DNA from: Planctomycetaceae bacterium
GTDB lineage: Bacteria > Planctomycetota > Planctomycetia > Pirellulales > Pirellulaceae
Length of the DNA stretch: 41,995 bases
Reading direction: 5' to 3'
NCBI GenBank assembly: GCA_024638965.1
Contig: JAHEJI010000019.1
Span: 1-41,995, forward strand
This document shows, piece by piece, positions 15,601-24,371 of this stretch. The position numbers and the translations under genes are program-made. A model generated the notes under the pieces. The model was not told where the DNA came from, ran no database searches, and saw nothing but the letters and a program-made list of their open reading frames with translations. Position 1 is the first letter of the stretch; every line of letters begins with the position of its first letter.

Positions 15601-17015
15601 AGAGGGTTTAGTGTTGAGCGTGACTGCGCGGACTGTCGTGCTAATTCTTCGGCTGATATTTCCGTAACATGGGCTGCCGTGAACAGATTTGTTGTTATTC
15701 CGGCAACAAAATACAACAACATATTTACCATCGGCGCGATTGCAACATCATGGAACATCCCATTCGTCACATGACATACCAAAATCACAAGCATGATCAG
15801 TCCAAAGTAACGCGCAAACAAATATCGACGCCGATTTTTCCAGATGGCCATTGCCATCCAACTCAAATTTAGCAACATCGCAATTAAGATCGTCAATCCC
15901 GCCAAGCCCATTTCCGCAAGATAGTTCAAGAACAGGTTGTGTTGCGAGTACGATTTCGTCAACGCAAGTGGGTACTTGCCAGATGGGTCTTGAAGGTAGG
16001 CCGTTTTGGCGTTCGTGTACTGTCCGAATCCATGCCCCAATAGCGGGCGATCTTGAAACATGCGAAACGCGACGACGGCAAACAATGGGCGCAGTACAGC
16101 CGACTGTCTCATCTCGGCTTCCGACACAAATTTGTCTCTTTTGAACTGAGCCATTTTTCCACCAACGCCGAGCACCAACACCATGCCGCAGACTGCTCCA
16201 ATTGTCAAAACTCCGCCACGCAGTCGCGGCGGGATGGTTATCATGACAACCAGAGCGATCGAAAATGGAAGTGAGACCCAAACACTGCGAGTGAGTGTGG
16301 AAAAAATTCCCAAAACGAAAATTGGAATCAGCAAGACAATCACAATCTTGATACGGTCGTTAACACGATTCCACCACGCCAGCAACGACGCGAGGCACAC
16401 AATCAGGAAAATCCCGTTCGATATCGGATTCATAAACGGCCCGCGAGCTCGCCCATAGAACTCTTGAGCGGAGGCGTCCGCGATGTAGCGAGGAAAGACG
16501 ACGGATGTCCATCCTCTCGCTTCAGCAAATGCGATCAAGGAAAGGTAAACACCAAAACCAGCCAGCATCGCTGCGATCATCTTCAACTCTTTTAAGCGCA
16601 AACGCGAGTTGCGAACGATGATGTAGACTGCGACGGGCATCGTATTGAAAAACAGCAGTCGCGAAATCGGTAGATTGTCAAGCGTTTGCCAATCGTGTGT
16701 GAAAGTACTGATCATCATCAAGCCGAACAGGCCGAATACCAACAAGTCCGTTAGGTTGAGTGGCTGAATCTGGTCGTAGCCGAAAAAAACCAGGGCAACG
16801 AACAACCCCACCAGGCCAACCAGGAACACTCGGTCGAATGTGACCGGAATGGTCGCCTCGATGCTGAAGTATTCGGCGCCAAACACGCTGGCAACAATGA
16901 TAAATAGCGTCGCACCCACGGGAATCGGATTGAAAGAGAAGTGAGGCAAATATTTCAATCCCACAGCCAGCCATGCGACAGCTACCAGTCCTGCGAGAAA
17001 AAGAACGAACCCCAT
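15522..17015 (-). CDS. O-antigen ligase/polymerase-like membrane protein
   Basis: The 497-residue protein has about twelve hydrophobic segments. A large loop between residues 270 and 360 includes RPLLGHGFGQY and SYSQHNLFLNYLAEMGLAG, the Wzy_C pattern (G-x-G-x-x-Q/N-Y ... H-N-x-x-L-x-x-L-x-E-x-G) of O-antigen ligase and Wzy/WaaL proteins, which join or polymerise undecaprenyl-linked glycans in the periplasm. FSTLTRSVWV near residue 240 carries the conserved Arg. AGGA before the ATG supports the start. The last 20 or so residues (from SRNRDLSLNP) fall on a dispersed repeat arm and are probably an acquired tail. No other polysaccharide genes lie nearby; the closest neighbour upstream is a lipoprotein gene past a repeat array. 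Confidence 0.82.
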   Translation of the reverse strand: MGFVLFLAGLVAVAWLAVGLKYLPHFSFNPIPVGATLFIIVASVFGAEYFSIEATIPVTFDRVFLVGLVGLFVALVFFGYDQIQPLNLTDLLVFGLFGLMMISTFTHDWQTLDNLPISRLLFFNTMPVAVYIIVRNSRLRLKELKMIAAMLAGFGVYLSLIAFAEARGWTSVVFPRYIADASAQEFYGRARGPFMNPISNGIFLIVCLASLLAWWNRVNDRIKIVIVLLIPIFVLGIFSTLTRSVWVSLPFSIALVVMITIPPRLRGGVLTIGAVCGMVLVLGVGGKMAQFKRDKFVSEAEMRQSAVLRPLFAVVAFRMFQDRPLLGHGFGQYTNAKTAYLQDPSGKYPLALTKSYSQHNLFLNYLAEMGLAGLTILIAMLLNLSWMAMAIWKNRRRYLFARYFGLIMLVILVCHVTNGMFHDVAIAPMVNMLLYFVAGITTNLFTAAHVTEISAEELARQSAQSRSTLNPLHPSRNRDLSLNPVRARQSAGPSVKG

Positions 17016-17360
17016 TTCGATTCCTGAATGACGATTTGAAGTGCAAACTTGAGTCGACGCGAACGCACGGTTGCATCATCAAATATCGTCGGCACAGACG
17101 GGCAAGGTGAATGAAGTTCACCAGTCAACAACATCCGCAATTTCGTCAAAGATTGACAATGACTCGGCCGTCGAAAATTCAGTAGGGCAGCCTGTCCCAG
17201 GCTGAAGTGAGTCTGGGACAGACTCACCAACAGAAGGACAGCCTGTCCCAGGCTGGAAGTGAGTCTGGGACAGACTCACCAACAGAAGGACAGCCTGTCC
17301 CAGGCTGGAAGTGAGTCTGGGACAGACTCACCAACTGTTATCGCACGGCGAAATGTCAGT
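17016..17360. other. Intergenic region dominated by a twin-hairpin array
   Basis: The gap between two co-directional minus-strand genes contains no coding signal. Bases 17186-17335 are a three-copy array, listed separately. The 170 bases before 17015 should contain any promoter of the O-antigen-ligase-like gene; none is obvious. Confidence 0.6.
17186..17335. repeat. Tandem array of three twin-hairpin units (about 51-52 bp each)
   Basis: Each unit holds two perfect palindromes: CAGCCTG-TCC-CAGGCTG (17188-17204, 17239-17255, 17291-17307) and TGAGTCTG-GGA-CAGACTCA (17208-17226, 17260-17278, 17312-17330). The two hairpin loops, TCC and GGA, are complementary. Units are joined by CCAACAGAAGGA. 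A single copy with longer stems lies at 39757-39804. This is BIME-like organisation, not CRISPR, because the linkers are constant. Confidence 0.9.
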
Positions 17361-19166
17361 TTATTCCACGACGAAGGCCAGCGGTTGGCCCAAGCTTGCC
17401 GTTTGTTTGCCGCTGAGGTCTTCAATCACAACTTGCAGTTGATAGGAACCCGGCGGTAAGGCCCCCAGCCGAACAGGAAGATGCACGTAGAAATCACGTC
17501 GACGATTTTTGGCTACGTCTTCGACTATTGGAAACTCTTTTTGATTCATGATCTTGCCAGCAGAATCATAGATCACATAACTTCCCTGCAGCTGGGTGCG
17601 AAAAGCAGATTCGTTGTCGATCTCTGTCTCTACCGAGGTAAAATTCTCGAGTTCGCAGTAAACCAACATCCGCTGACCCGATTTGAAATTGCTGTTTACG
17701 AACCTAGTAAACTGGCCAAACCCGGAAACGGACGTGCAAAGGGCCGCGTTCGTCAGGTGAAAAACTTTTTCCTCTTCCTCTTCGATCGTGATAAAGGGAA
17801 TGGACACAACTGGTTCTTCTTCTTGAATGATTATCCGAGGCTGGACCAAGGCAAGCGGTGACGTAACGACTTGGGAATGGGAGGCCTGCTCAACTGCAGG
17901 TCTTGCTTTCCCGTCGATTTCAGTCTGGCTGGATGGATCCAAGTCGGCGTCAGCTGTTGCCAGAATCGCTAATGGTTCGACCTCTGAACTGGATGGGTCG
18001 AATTGGCCAGAGTTTGTTTCAGCCGGCGCGACGACGATTTCCGTTGGCAACTGATCGTCTGGTGTAGCGAAGTCATTGGTCGAATCAGGGGCGAAGTCGC
18101 CATTTTTTGGCTCAACGTTTGCAACGGTTGGTTGGACTTCTTCAAATACAAATGGCTGGAAATCAAAGTCCGAAGTTTCAGATTCTTCGGTCCCAAGATA
18201 GGGGGCTTCGTCGTCAGATTTTTCAGTCAGCACATTCCCTGTTTCGGGTTTGTCTTCTAATTCTGCTTCGGCAGACACCAACGGTTCCATTTGCGGAATT
18301 GCGGCGTGCGGCGGCATCGTTGCCGGAAGCACCTCTGGCTGTTCAGCCAACGGACTCGATGATGGCGGGATCGTCTGGAAAGCAGGTGATAGTTGACCGA
18401 ACATTTCAGATTCCTGGATCGACTTAGTCACACTGTTCGTTTCCGCCTGCGTTGGAAGCAATGGTAACTCAACCGCTATTTCATGATTGGGGACGATTTG
18501 ATGATCAACGATTTCATTTGGCGGTAACGAATCAGGTTCGGCAGGCAATCCGGGTTTCGAATCGACGAGATATTCGACTTGCTCGATTGGCTGCAATCCA
18601 CGTTCATTGAAATCCGGCTTCGGTGTCACATGTATCGGATCGGCTTTTAACGTGATCAACGTTTCAGAGCGTAACTCGGCGGGGTCGTCGTAACCCATTC
18701 TTTTTCGCGCACGGGAATCAAATTCAACCGGCCGCAGGGGTTGGCTGACGACACCAGGTGCCGGAGCGAGTTCTTGTGTGATTTCGTGCGATAGCGAAAC
18801 GTTTTTTTGGGTAGTTTGGCTGAATTCATCTGCATTTTCCGCTTGAGTCCGGGCCTGCTCTTCTTTCAAAGCGATTTCAAATTGTTCTTCCGTCATTTCT
18901 GGTAGGACAATTGCCGCTGTGGATGCTCTCTTGTCCGAGCTTGGCGGGGTCTGCAGGTCATCGATCGCTGACAGTGCTTCGGGGGCAAGGTAGAATTTGT
19001 CAGGATTGATTTTGCGGGCCTTGCGGGCCTCCGCGTGCGTCATGTCGCCAGTTAGGTATTTAAAATCAGTCGAAACGAGCTTGGTACAACCAACTTGTAG
19101 TACCAGTGTCGAAATCCAGAAGGTTGCAACTAACGAGAAACGACCAACCATGTTCCGTGCCGGCAT
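17361..19166 (-). CDS. Large acidic lipoprotein with C-terminal beta domain
   Basis: The 601-residue protein starts with a hydrophobic signal ending LQVGC (Cys27), a plausible lipobox. Residues 30-130 contain helical, charged sequence including EEQARTQAENADE. Residues 130-440 are low-complexity and rich in Pro, Glu, Ser, Thr and Asp, probably disordered. From about residue 465 a folded domain follows: VFHLTNAALCTSVSGFGQF, then RMLVYCELENFTS, GSYVIYDSAGKIMNQ, DFYVHLPVRLGALPPGSYQL and VVIEDLSGKQTASL. That pattern (strands with a conserved LPPGxYxLxVxIxDxxxGK ending) is an Ig-like domain seen in planctomycete envelope proteins. I do not recognise a function. An alternative start is the ATG at 19151 (MVGRFSLVATFW). 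Confidence 0.72.
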   Translation of the reverse strand: MPARNMVGRFSLVATFWISTLVLQVGCTKLVSTDFKYLTGDMTHAEARKARKINPDKFYLAPEALSAIDDLQTPPSSDKRASTAAIVLPEMTEEQFEIALKEEQARTQAENADEFSQTTQKNVSLSHEITQELAPAPGVVSQPLRPVEFDSRARKRMGYDDPAELRSETLITLKADPIHVTPKPDFNERGLQPIEQVEYLVDSKPGLPAEPDSLPPNEIVDHQIVPNHEIAVELPLLPTQAETNSVTKSIQESEMFGQLSPAFQTIPPSSSPLAEQPEVLPATMPPHAAIPQMEPLVSAEAELEDKPETGNVLTEKSDDEAPYLGTEESETSDFDFQPFVFEEVQPTVANVEPKNGDFAPDSTNDFATPDDQLPTEIVVAPAETNSGQFDPSSSEVEPLAILATADADLDPSSQTEIDGKARPAVEQASHSQVVTSPLALVQPRIIIQEEEPVVSIPFITIEEEEEKVFHLTNAALCTSVSGFGQFTRFVNSNFKSGQRMLVYCELENFTSVETEIDNESAFRTQLQGSYVIYDSAGKIMNQKEFPIVEDVAKNRRRDFYVHLPVRLGALPPGSYQLQVVIEDLSGKQTASLGQPLAFVVE

Positions 19167-19478
19167 TCTGCTACCCAGTAAGTGGATGAAGATTAAAACG
19201 CGCTGCTAAATCGGTTTCGCCGCAGAGGCGGGCGCGGATAGTAGTGAATCTGACGTCAGGCTTCAAGATCTGCCACTGAAACGAACCGTGCGTATTGTCG
19301 ATGCTAGCTTTCGAGGAACCCGAGGCTACCGGTCAATGCAATGGCACTTATCTTACGGCGATTCGACACCCTTCTAACTTTGAGAGAGGTTGGGTCCTAA
19401 AGTAAGTGCCATTGGGCTAGCGGTTACCGCTCAATTCATTCGCAATTCAATAACTCCGAACAGTGAAGTTCGCAACGA
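19167..19478. other. Intergenic region with a CAATGGCACTTA inverted repeat
   Basis: No gene is supported. The only clear structure is the inverted repeat at 19339-19414. The left 170 bases should hold the promoter of the lipoprotein gene starting at 19166. Confidence 0.55.
19339..19414. mobile_element. Short MITE-like inverted-repeat element, copy 1
   Basis: A perfect 12-bp inverted repeat (CAATGGCACTTA at 19339-19350 and TAAGTGCCATTG at 19403-19414) extends inward with mismatches to about 21 bases. The spacer is 52 bases. The same end sequence bounds a 154-bp element at 32823-32976, so the ends are conserved while the interior differs, which is the pattern of non-autonomous transposon derivatives. 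Confidence 0.55.
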
Positions 19479-20564
19479 TCAAGAAGGACCCAGTTCTTTC
19501 GCCATTTTGACGAACAGTTCTTCCAACACGAGGCGTCCTCGCTCAGGTTTCGAATGCGTACGCTTGAGTGACAAATCAGCTTCGACCAACCACTGATGCA
19601 TTTGGAAAGCGCGATTGCGACCAAGCTGACGAATCCTCTGCGAAGCGTTATCGAGCTCGCCTCCCCACGCGTTGAATCCGGCTTGTTTCAATGCCACTTT
19701 AAGGTCGACTTTTTGGCGATTTCGCTGTTGGCGGGTCACGATCTCGGCGGTATCGGCGTACCGGCGAAGTGACCAGGAAAGCTGCCCAAATAAAGCAAGG
19801 GGATGCTGGCCGGTCGCCAGAAGTTGAGCGATCAGTTTTAATGCCGTGCCCGCGTCGCCGTCGGTAGCCGCATCAATGGCACTCCACATCGTTTCCGTTC
19901 GCCAGCCGCCGACGACCTTCTTGATCAATGCGTGATCGATTTTCGTGTTCTCATCGACGTAAAGCGAGAGCTTGGCGAGTTCCTGATCCATGCGACCGAA
20001 CTCGGAATCGGTCAGTTCCATGATCGAATGCGCACCGCTTACAGGCAAATCAAAGCCGTGTTGTATCTTTGCCCAATTGACCAACCAGTCAGCTGTTTTT
20101 TTGTCGTCTCGTTGTTTACTACGCCCGCGTTGAATATGGGGCGCCACGCATTGGACTTGAAGCGATGATTTGTCGATCGCTTTATAGAGCTTGGTGTTGG
20201 CAGCCCATTTGCCAACGCTGAGAATCAGAACTCCACTGCTCGGTGGAGACTTAACATAGTCTTCCAAACGGTCTCGAAACTTTTTGACGAATCCGTCCGC
20301 GTTATCGACAACCGCGATCCGGGGTGTATCGCCACCGAAAAGTGTCATTGTGTTAACTTCATCGATGACATCGGCCCAACTGGCTTCTTCTCCGTCAAAA
20401 ACGGTGGCTCCAAACTCATCATCATCGCCAAGCAACGATTCCGTTATCTTTTTTGTAACCAGCAGCTTCAAGAAACGCTCGTCGCCGAAAAGCGCGCAAA
20501 TGCCCCCCGCAATTTCCTTAGGCGGTTTGGCAAGAATGTCGAAGGCATGAACGGTTCCGGTCAT
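19479..20564 (-). CDS. holA: DNA polymerase III subunit delta
   Basis: HolA is the clamp-loader subunit that opens the beta sliding clamp. The 361-residue protein shows the family layout: an N-terminal Rossmann/AAA-like domain with LFGDERFL (residues 25-32) and VLILSVGKW, a middle helical domain with ELTDSEFGRMDQELAKLSLY, and the C-terminal collar domain with LIAQLLATGQHPLALFGQL and LVEADLSLKRT. As usual for delta there is no Walker A motif. Length is close to that of E. coli delta (343). It lies 312 nt before the lipoprotein gene on the same strand and is not obviously in an operon. Confidence 0.92.
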   Translation of the reverse strand: MTGTVHAFDILAKPPKEIAGGICALFGDERFLKLLVTKKITESLLGDDDEFGATVFDGEEASWADVIDEVNTMTLFGGDTPRIAVVDNADGFVKKFRDRLEDYVKSPPSSGVLILSVGKWAANTKLYKAIDKSSLQVQCVAPHIQRGRSKQRDDKKTADWLVNWAKIQHGFDLPVSGAHSIMELTDSEFGRMDQELAKLSLYVDENTKIDHALIKKVVGGWRTETMWSAIDAATDGDAGTALKLIAQLLATGQHPLALFGQLSWSLRRYADTAEIVTRQQRNRQKVDLKVALKQAGFNAWGGELDNASQRIRQLGRNRAFQMHQWLVEADLSLKRTHSKPERGRLVLEELFVKMAKELGPS

Positions 20565-20708
20565 CCCAACAGCAGACCAAAACTGACCTGCTTTTTCCAG
20601 AACCCAGTTTATGATTTATCCGAAACCTAGCGCTGCCGTTGGCCGCAACCAAAAAATGACTTTTATCAATTTCAAAATTATATGAGCAAATTGCGCCTAA
20701 GACAGTTT

Positions 20709-20788
20709 GATGGTGAGACTCCCAGGCCGCGTAAACGCGGGGGCTTTTGACCTGAGCCCCCCGCATTTACGCGGCCGGGAGCATCATC
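20709..20788. repeat. Long imperfect palindrome (CCGCGTAAACGCGGGGG type)
   Basis: The left arm (20709-20744) and right arm (20756-20788) pair over about 33 bases with a few mismatches and an 11-base loop. The core CCGCGTAAACGCGG is itself palindromic. A diverged half-copy, with CGCGCGTTCACGCG followed by GGGAGCCTCGTCTTC, follows near 20836-20870, so this is a mobile or dispersed repeat rather than a single terminator. Confidence 0.8.
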
Positions 20789-20931
20789 TTCAACTTGGAC
20801 TGGCCAACAAACACCGACGACCACCATACGGAAACCCGCGCGTTCACGCGACTGGGAGCCTCGTCTTCAGCCTGCGCGAACAAGGCATCCGGCTTGCCTC
20901 AAACTACTTTATTCCGGCCGCACCCATGGCA

Positions 20932-20960
20932 CAAAAAATGGCCGCAAAATTAGCGGCCAT
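20932..20960 (-). terminator. Rho-independent terminator of the S1C protease gene
   Basis: On the minus strand the perfect 8-bp stem ATGGCCGC / GCGGCCAT with a 7-base loop is followed by six T. It lies 27 bases beyond the protease stop codon. Confidence 0.85.
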
Positions 20961-20987
20961 ACGTGCAACAAAAGGAGTGCTGAGAAT

Positions 20988-22229
20988 TCAGTTTCTTGTC
21001 TGAGCACCAAACATCAGATTGTGATAGGGCTGAAGCTTGTTTTCTCGAGACATGAATACGTCTCCAACCTCAGCTACGGTTGTTGCAAAGTTGAGATTCT
21101 GGCCTCCGGAATGGGTCCACGTATTAACTCCAACCATCTCGCCTTTCATATTCACAAGGGGGCCACCACTGTTACCGCCCGATATGGCTGCAGACGATTG
21201 AATCCAATTCGTCTCCACATCATAACCTTTACCAGTGTATTCTCCGGTCCGATTCATTTCCTGGAGCGTGTCGTGGATCTCCTGTCCTGTGCGGAGACCA
21301 CTCACAATCCCTTCGGTTGCTGAAAAGTTGAATCCTTGGGGTGCGCCGAAGGCAGCAATTTTTTCGCCTTTGGCTGGAACTTCCGTTGCGATTGGGATTG
21401 GTACTACGTTTAATTCGGTTGGATCTATCTGGATGATGGCAATATCTTTGCCGCGAACTTTGGAAACAAACCCGGGTGATTCGGTTTGCTTACCATCGGC
21501 CGTCGAAACCGTGACTTGGACGGCAGAGGCTACGACGTGATAGTTTGTAACAATCTTGCCTTCATCGTCGATAAAACAGCCGCTGCCAATCCCCTCGCTG
21601 CCGTCGCGCGAGAGAACCTTGATTCGCACAATTGATGGTTCGACGCGTTCGATGAGATCCGTCATCGACAAATCCGTATCGCTACCCTGAACCGATGGGT
21701 TGTTGAAAACCATCGAACCCGTATCAAAGGTGTTGATGATTGCGACTTTGGCAGGCGGAGCTGGAGTGCTCTGGACTTGTCTTGCCCGCTCCCTTAAATC
21801 GTCCATGTTGATTTGTCTGCCCTTGGAACGGACCCCCCCGCGTTTCGAAGACAGCGTGCTACTTTGTTGAGCGTAAACAAAGAACAGCACACCTCCAAAC
21901 AACAACAACGCAACCGCGACGATAGCCGCAATAATCGGCCAGGAAACGTCTCGACTCGGCTTGTTTGACTTTTTCTTCGGGGCTTGCCGCTGAATTGGAC
22001 GTTGAATTGGTGGAACGAGCGGTTGGGAACCCGGAAGTGGCTGGAGCGGATCCCATTCTGGAGAATCCAGCAACTCAAGTCCTGGTTCAACCGGTTGACT
22101 TGGGGTGGCCGTTGGCGGAGCTGGAACAATTAACATCGTTGAGCATTTTGGACACTTGAGCTCCTTCCCCACGAATTTCGCCGGCGCTTTTAGATTGGCA
22201 CCACAAGGACATCTCATCAAAATGTGCAC
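20988..22229 (-). CDS. Membrane-anchored trypsin-like serine protease (S1C/HtrA-like) with N-terminal zinc ribbon
   Basis: The 413-residue protein has a small zinc ribbon (RCPCGANLKAPAKF then KCPKC, residues 6-29), a Pro/Gln-rich linker, one transmembrane helix at about 98-120, and a protease domain with His231 (TNYHVVAS), Asp262 (KDIAIIQ) and Ser354 (GGNSGGPLV). The catalytic triad is complete, but no PDZ domain follows, so unlike DegP it ends soon after the protease. The ribbon side should be cytoplasmic and the protease periplasmic. I keep the GTG at 22229 because GGAG lies seven bases upstream; the ATG at 22217 is the alternative and removes only four residues. A terminator follows at 20932-20960. 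Confidence 0.88.
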   Translation of the reverse strand: MHILMRCPCGANLKAPAKFVGKELKCPKCSTMLIVPAPPTATPSQPVEPGLELLDSPEWDPLQPLPGSQPLVPPIQRPIQRQAPKKKSNKPSRDVSWPIIAAIVAVALLLFGGVLFFVYAQQSSTLSSKRGGVRSKGRQINMDDLRERARQVQSTPAPPAKVAIINTFDTGSMVFNNPSVQGSDTDLSMTDLIERVEPSIVRIKVLSRDGSEGIGSGCFIDDEGKIVTNYHVVASAVQVTVSTADGKQTESPGFVSKVRGKDIAIIQIDPTELNVVPIPIATEVPAKGEKIAAFGAPQGFNFSATEGIVSGLRTGQEIHDTLQEMNRTGEYTGKGYDVETNWIQSSAAISGGNSGGPLVNMKGEMVGVNTWTHSGGQNLNFATTVAEVGDVFMSRENKLQPYHNLMFGAQTRN

Positions 22230-22551
22230 GGATAGTCTCCAAGCAAGAAAGAACGACTTGGCAATCCAACTATCTTATCACGACTTTCGGAATGTCCACA
22301 AACGCGAATCGTCAATAACAAGTTGGTTTGAACAACTTGTGCAGATTCTGACGCCTGTACAGTTCCAGTTGGTAACGCGATTGAGTACAAGTTACTGGGA
22401 ATCAAATCCCAAAATACCGAAGCCAGCGACATTAGCTGAGTTCGTAGGACTTTAGAGCGTCTTCGAGAAGGCCAATCTCTCGCGAATTCGTTTGCGTAAA
22501 CCTGCGACGACGTCCGGCTGGGGACGCGAATCTCGTCAATTGTTTTGCGGT
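22230..22551. other. Intergenic region, nothing recognised
   Basis: No coding signal, RNA gene or clear repeat was found. It lies between two minus-strand genes. A TAGAGCGT word at about 22452 matches the right end of the MITE-like element but has no partner, so I do not call it. The promoter of the protease gene should be in the first 100 bases. Confidence 0.5.
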
Positions 22552-23343
22552 TTATACGATCGTATTGTTTGGTTCAGGCTCCCTCGGGGTCTCAACGAAC
22601 TCCCACAATACACCTTCACCTGTACCATCGCCGCAAAAACGAATCAGGGAATTCTGTTGTTTTCGATTCAGGCATTTGATTGCATCGCTTAAACGACGTT
22701 TGGGATTCATATTTGGGTCCTGGGTTAGAGGGTCGTCGATGTGAGCTGGCCATCCGTCTTCCTCGAACGCATTCAAGATCGCTTCCTGGTTCGCGGCTCG
22801 CCATTTGAACTTCTTCACGAGCACATTGCCAAGTCGCAGTTCATGTCGCACGGTATCCCAACGCGGAGAGACATTTGCGTTTTCTGATTCAATACTTGCC
22901 GCGACAGGTTTACTTCGAATCGAGTCAATCGTGTATTCAGCCGCGCACACGCCGAATTCTGTCAAAATCAAACATGATTTTTCGGACAACCTGAATCCAC
23001 CCGAGGATTGAAACGTCCGCGTCACCTGCCCCAAAGAAGAATTCTCTTCGGCGTGGTCAACGAGATTCTTGCCGATCAGCCAGCGAATTTCTTCGGTTGT
23101 GATTCCGGTTCGCTGCAGTTGCCTGATTTCAATCGCAAATTCCCAAGGCGAACGATTGCATTCCTCAGCAAATTGGTGGGCTCGAAAAAGTCGTACAAAG
23201 GAATCCAAAACGGCGTCCCCCGCCTGCTCAAGGCTATCACCTATCGATTGTAACAACGTCGTCGAACCGTCGGTGGAAATGGAGTCGTTTAGCGCCCTCG
23301 TATCGTTAGTTGCCTGATCTTGTGTCTGTTCCCGTGAACCCAT
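22552..23343 (-). CDS. Conserved protein of unknown function with GDGTG C-terminal domain
   Basis: The 263-residue protein has a disordered N-terminus (to about 30), a helical region with RSPWEFAIEIRQLQRTGIT that reads like a small helix-turn-helix-type domain with EEIRWLIGKNLVDHAEE, and a C-terminal domain from about residue 165: PRWDTVRHELRLGNVLVKKF, ANQEAILNAFEEDGWP, HIDDPL and LNRKQQNSLIRFCGDGTGEG. This last domain is one I associate with many planctomycete proteins of unknown function; a winged-helix or DNA-binding role is only inference. I choose the ATG at 23343, because GGGGAGG sits six bases upstream; the GTG at 23358 in the same frame would overlap that ribosome-binding site. There is no operon partner. 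Confidence 0.72.
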   Translation of the reverse strand: MGSREQTQDQATNDTRALNDSISTDGSTTLLQSIGDSLEQAGDAVLDSFVRLFRAHQFAEECNRSPWEFAIEIRQLQRTGITTEEIRWLIGKNLVDHAEENSSLGQVTRTFQSSGGFRLSEKSCLILTEFGVCAAEYTIDSIRSKPVAASIESENANVSPRWDTVRHELRLGNVLVKKFKWRAANQEAILNAFEEDGWPAHIDDPLTQDPNMNPKRRLSDAIKCLNRKQQNSLIRFCGDGTGEGVLWEFVETPREPEPNNTIV

Positions 23344-24371
23344 TGCGTACCTCCCCACGTAGCCCTCGAAGATTCGACTGAGGCCTTGAATACGTTTTCG
23401 TCTGGAATTTGTTCTGACTTCGGAAAAGTTTGTAAACCAGAGACGAGTGAGAAAAGCTGATGAGTGGAAGTAAGGGCATTAAATCATCTACAAATCGCTC
23501 GTCAAGCGATTTCTGAGTGATAACTCGATTCGCGGGTGATACCCCACCCACCCGAATTTCTTCGAAAGTCGTTGTAATGCATGTATTTGGGGCATTCACG
23601 CGAGCTGACATCATCGAAATTGCTCGCAAACAAAAAAGAGCCAGTCACGAAATTCATCGCGGCCGACTCTCTCAAAAAGCCAATTCAAAATGGTCAAAAT
23701 CAAGATGCAATACAAGGCTTTTTATTAAAATGCCAGCTCACCGTTGGCATCGTCATCAGAGTTAATTCTGGATTGCGAAAATCACCATGGGGTTATCGGT
23801 GGGAAACGGCACGCTGGAACAGGGCTAACCTGTTGAGACTCTGCACCAATTCGCCATCCTGAGTTTGGAATTCGGAATCCAAAATTAACCCATGCATTGG
23901 AGGCTCAATTCCTCGGTAGGGCAACGAACACCAAACGGGCGCGAAAATCAGAACTCGGTAAGACAACAGGAGGCAATCGGAAAGCGTAGAGAAGGCTTTG
24001 GGAAGAAGACAGATCTTGAATATGTCCAAGGACCAGTCTTGGCCGCTTTGCGGCTATGCGCGAGTCAGAAAGTCTCGCGCAAAGGCGCTAAGCCGCAAAA
24101 AGCTGACGTTAATGTTGAAATAATCTGGGTACCTGCAACTTTCCTGAGTCGAAGCAGGCATTAAATTTTCCGAATCTTGCAGTAGTTCCATGATGCCTTC
24201 CAGAGACCGTGGGCGGTCTTGCGTTAGACTTTGCTGTCGTTGGCAGCCGATTGTTGGTAACAGTTAATGCTTGGGAAGAGGTCGGCCCCCCTGCCCTGCC
24301 CTGACACTTACAGATGTCATCTTGAGCGAGCTTTGCAACAGGCAGTATAGCGCCAATCAGACAAACATTCC
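23344..24371. other. Kilobase-long gap with scattered repeats, no supported gene
   Basis: I find no coherent gene. Open frames up to about 108 codons exist but overlap on both strands and show no recognisable motifs. A small hairpin with stem AAATCGCT lies near 23490-23512. An inverted repeat of the REP-like type lies at 24038-24101, and a fragment TGTCATCTTGAGCGA near 24313 matches the inner sequence of the MITE-like element. The stretch 23800-23900 (GGTGGGAAACGGCACGCTGG) may be another degenerate repeat. Confidence 0.5.
24038..24101. repeat. REP-like palindromic element, second copy
   Basis: The left arm CTTGGCCGCTTTGCGGC...GCGCGAG and right arm CTCGCGCAAAGGCGCTAAGCCGC pair imperfectly and match the family seen at 658-714 (CTTGGCGGCTTTGCGCGA). 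The spacer is about 10 bases. Confidence 0.6.

Larger units (their letters stand above)
20565..20987. other. Repeat-rich gap between the S1C protease gene and holA
   Basis: There is no gene. The gap holds a GCCGCAACCAA-type repeat near 20628-20655, a long palindrome at 20709-20788, a half-copy of related sequence at about 20836-20870, and the protease terminator at 20932-20960. The promoter of holA should lie just right of 20564. Confidence 0.6.

Noticed and set aside
17186..17335. Possible CRISPR array
   Set aside because: The repeats are separated by constant, not unique, linkers and consist of palindromes; there are no cas genes.
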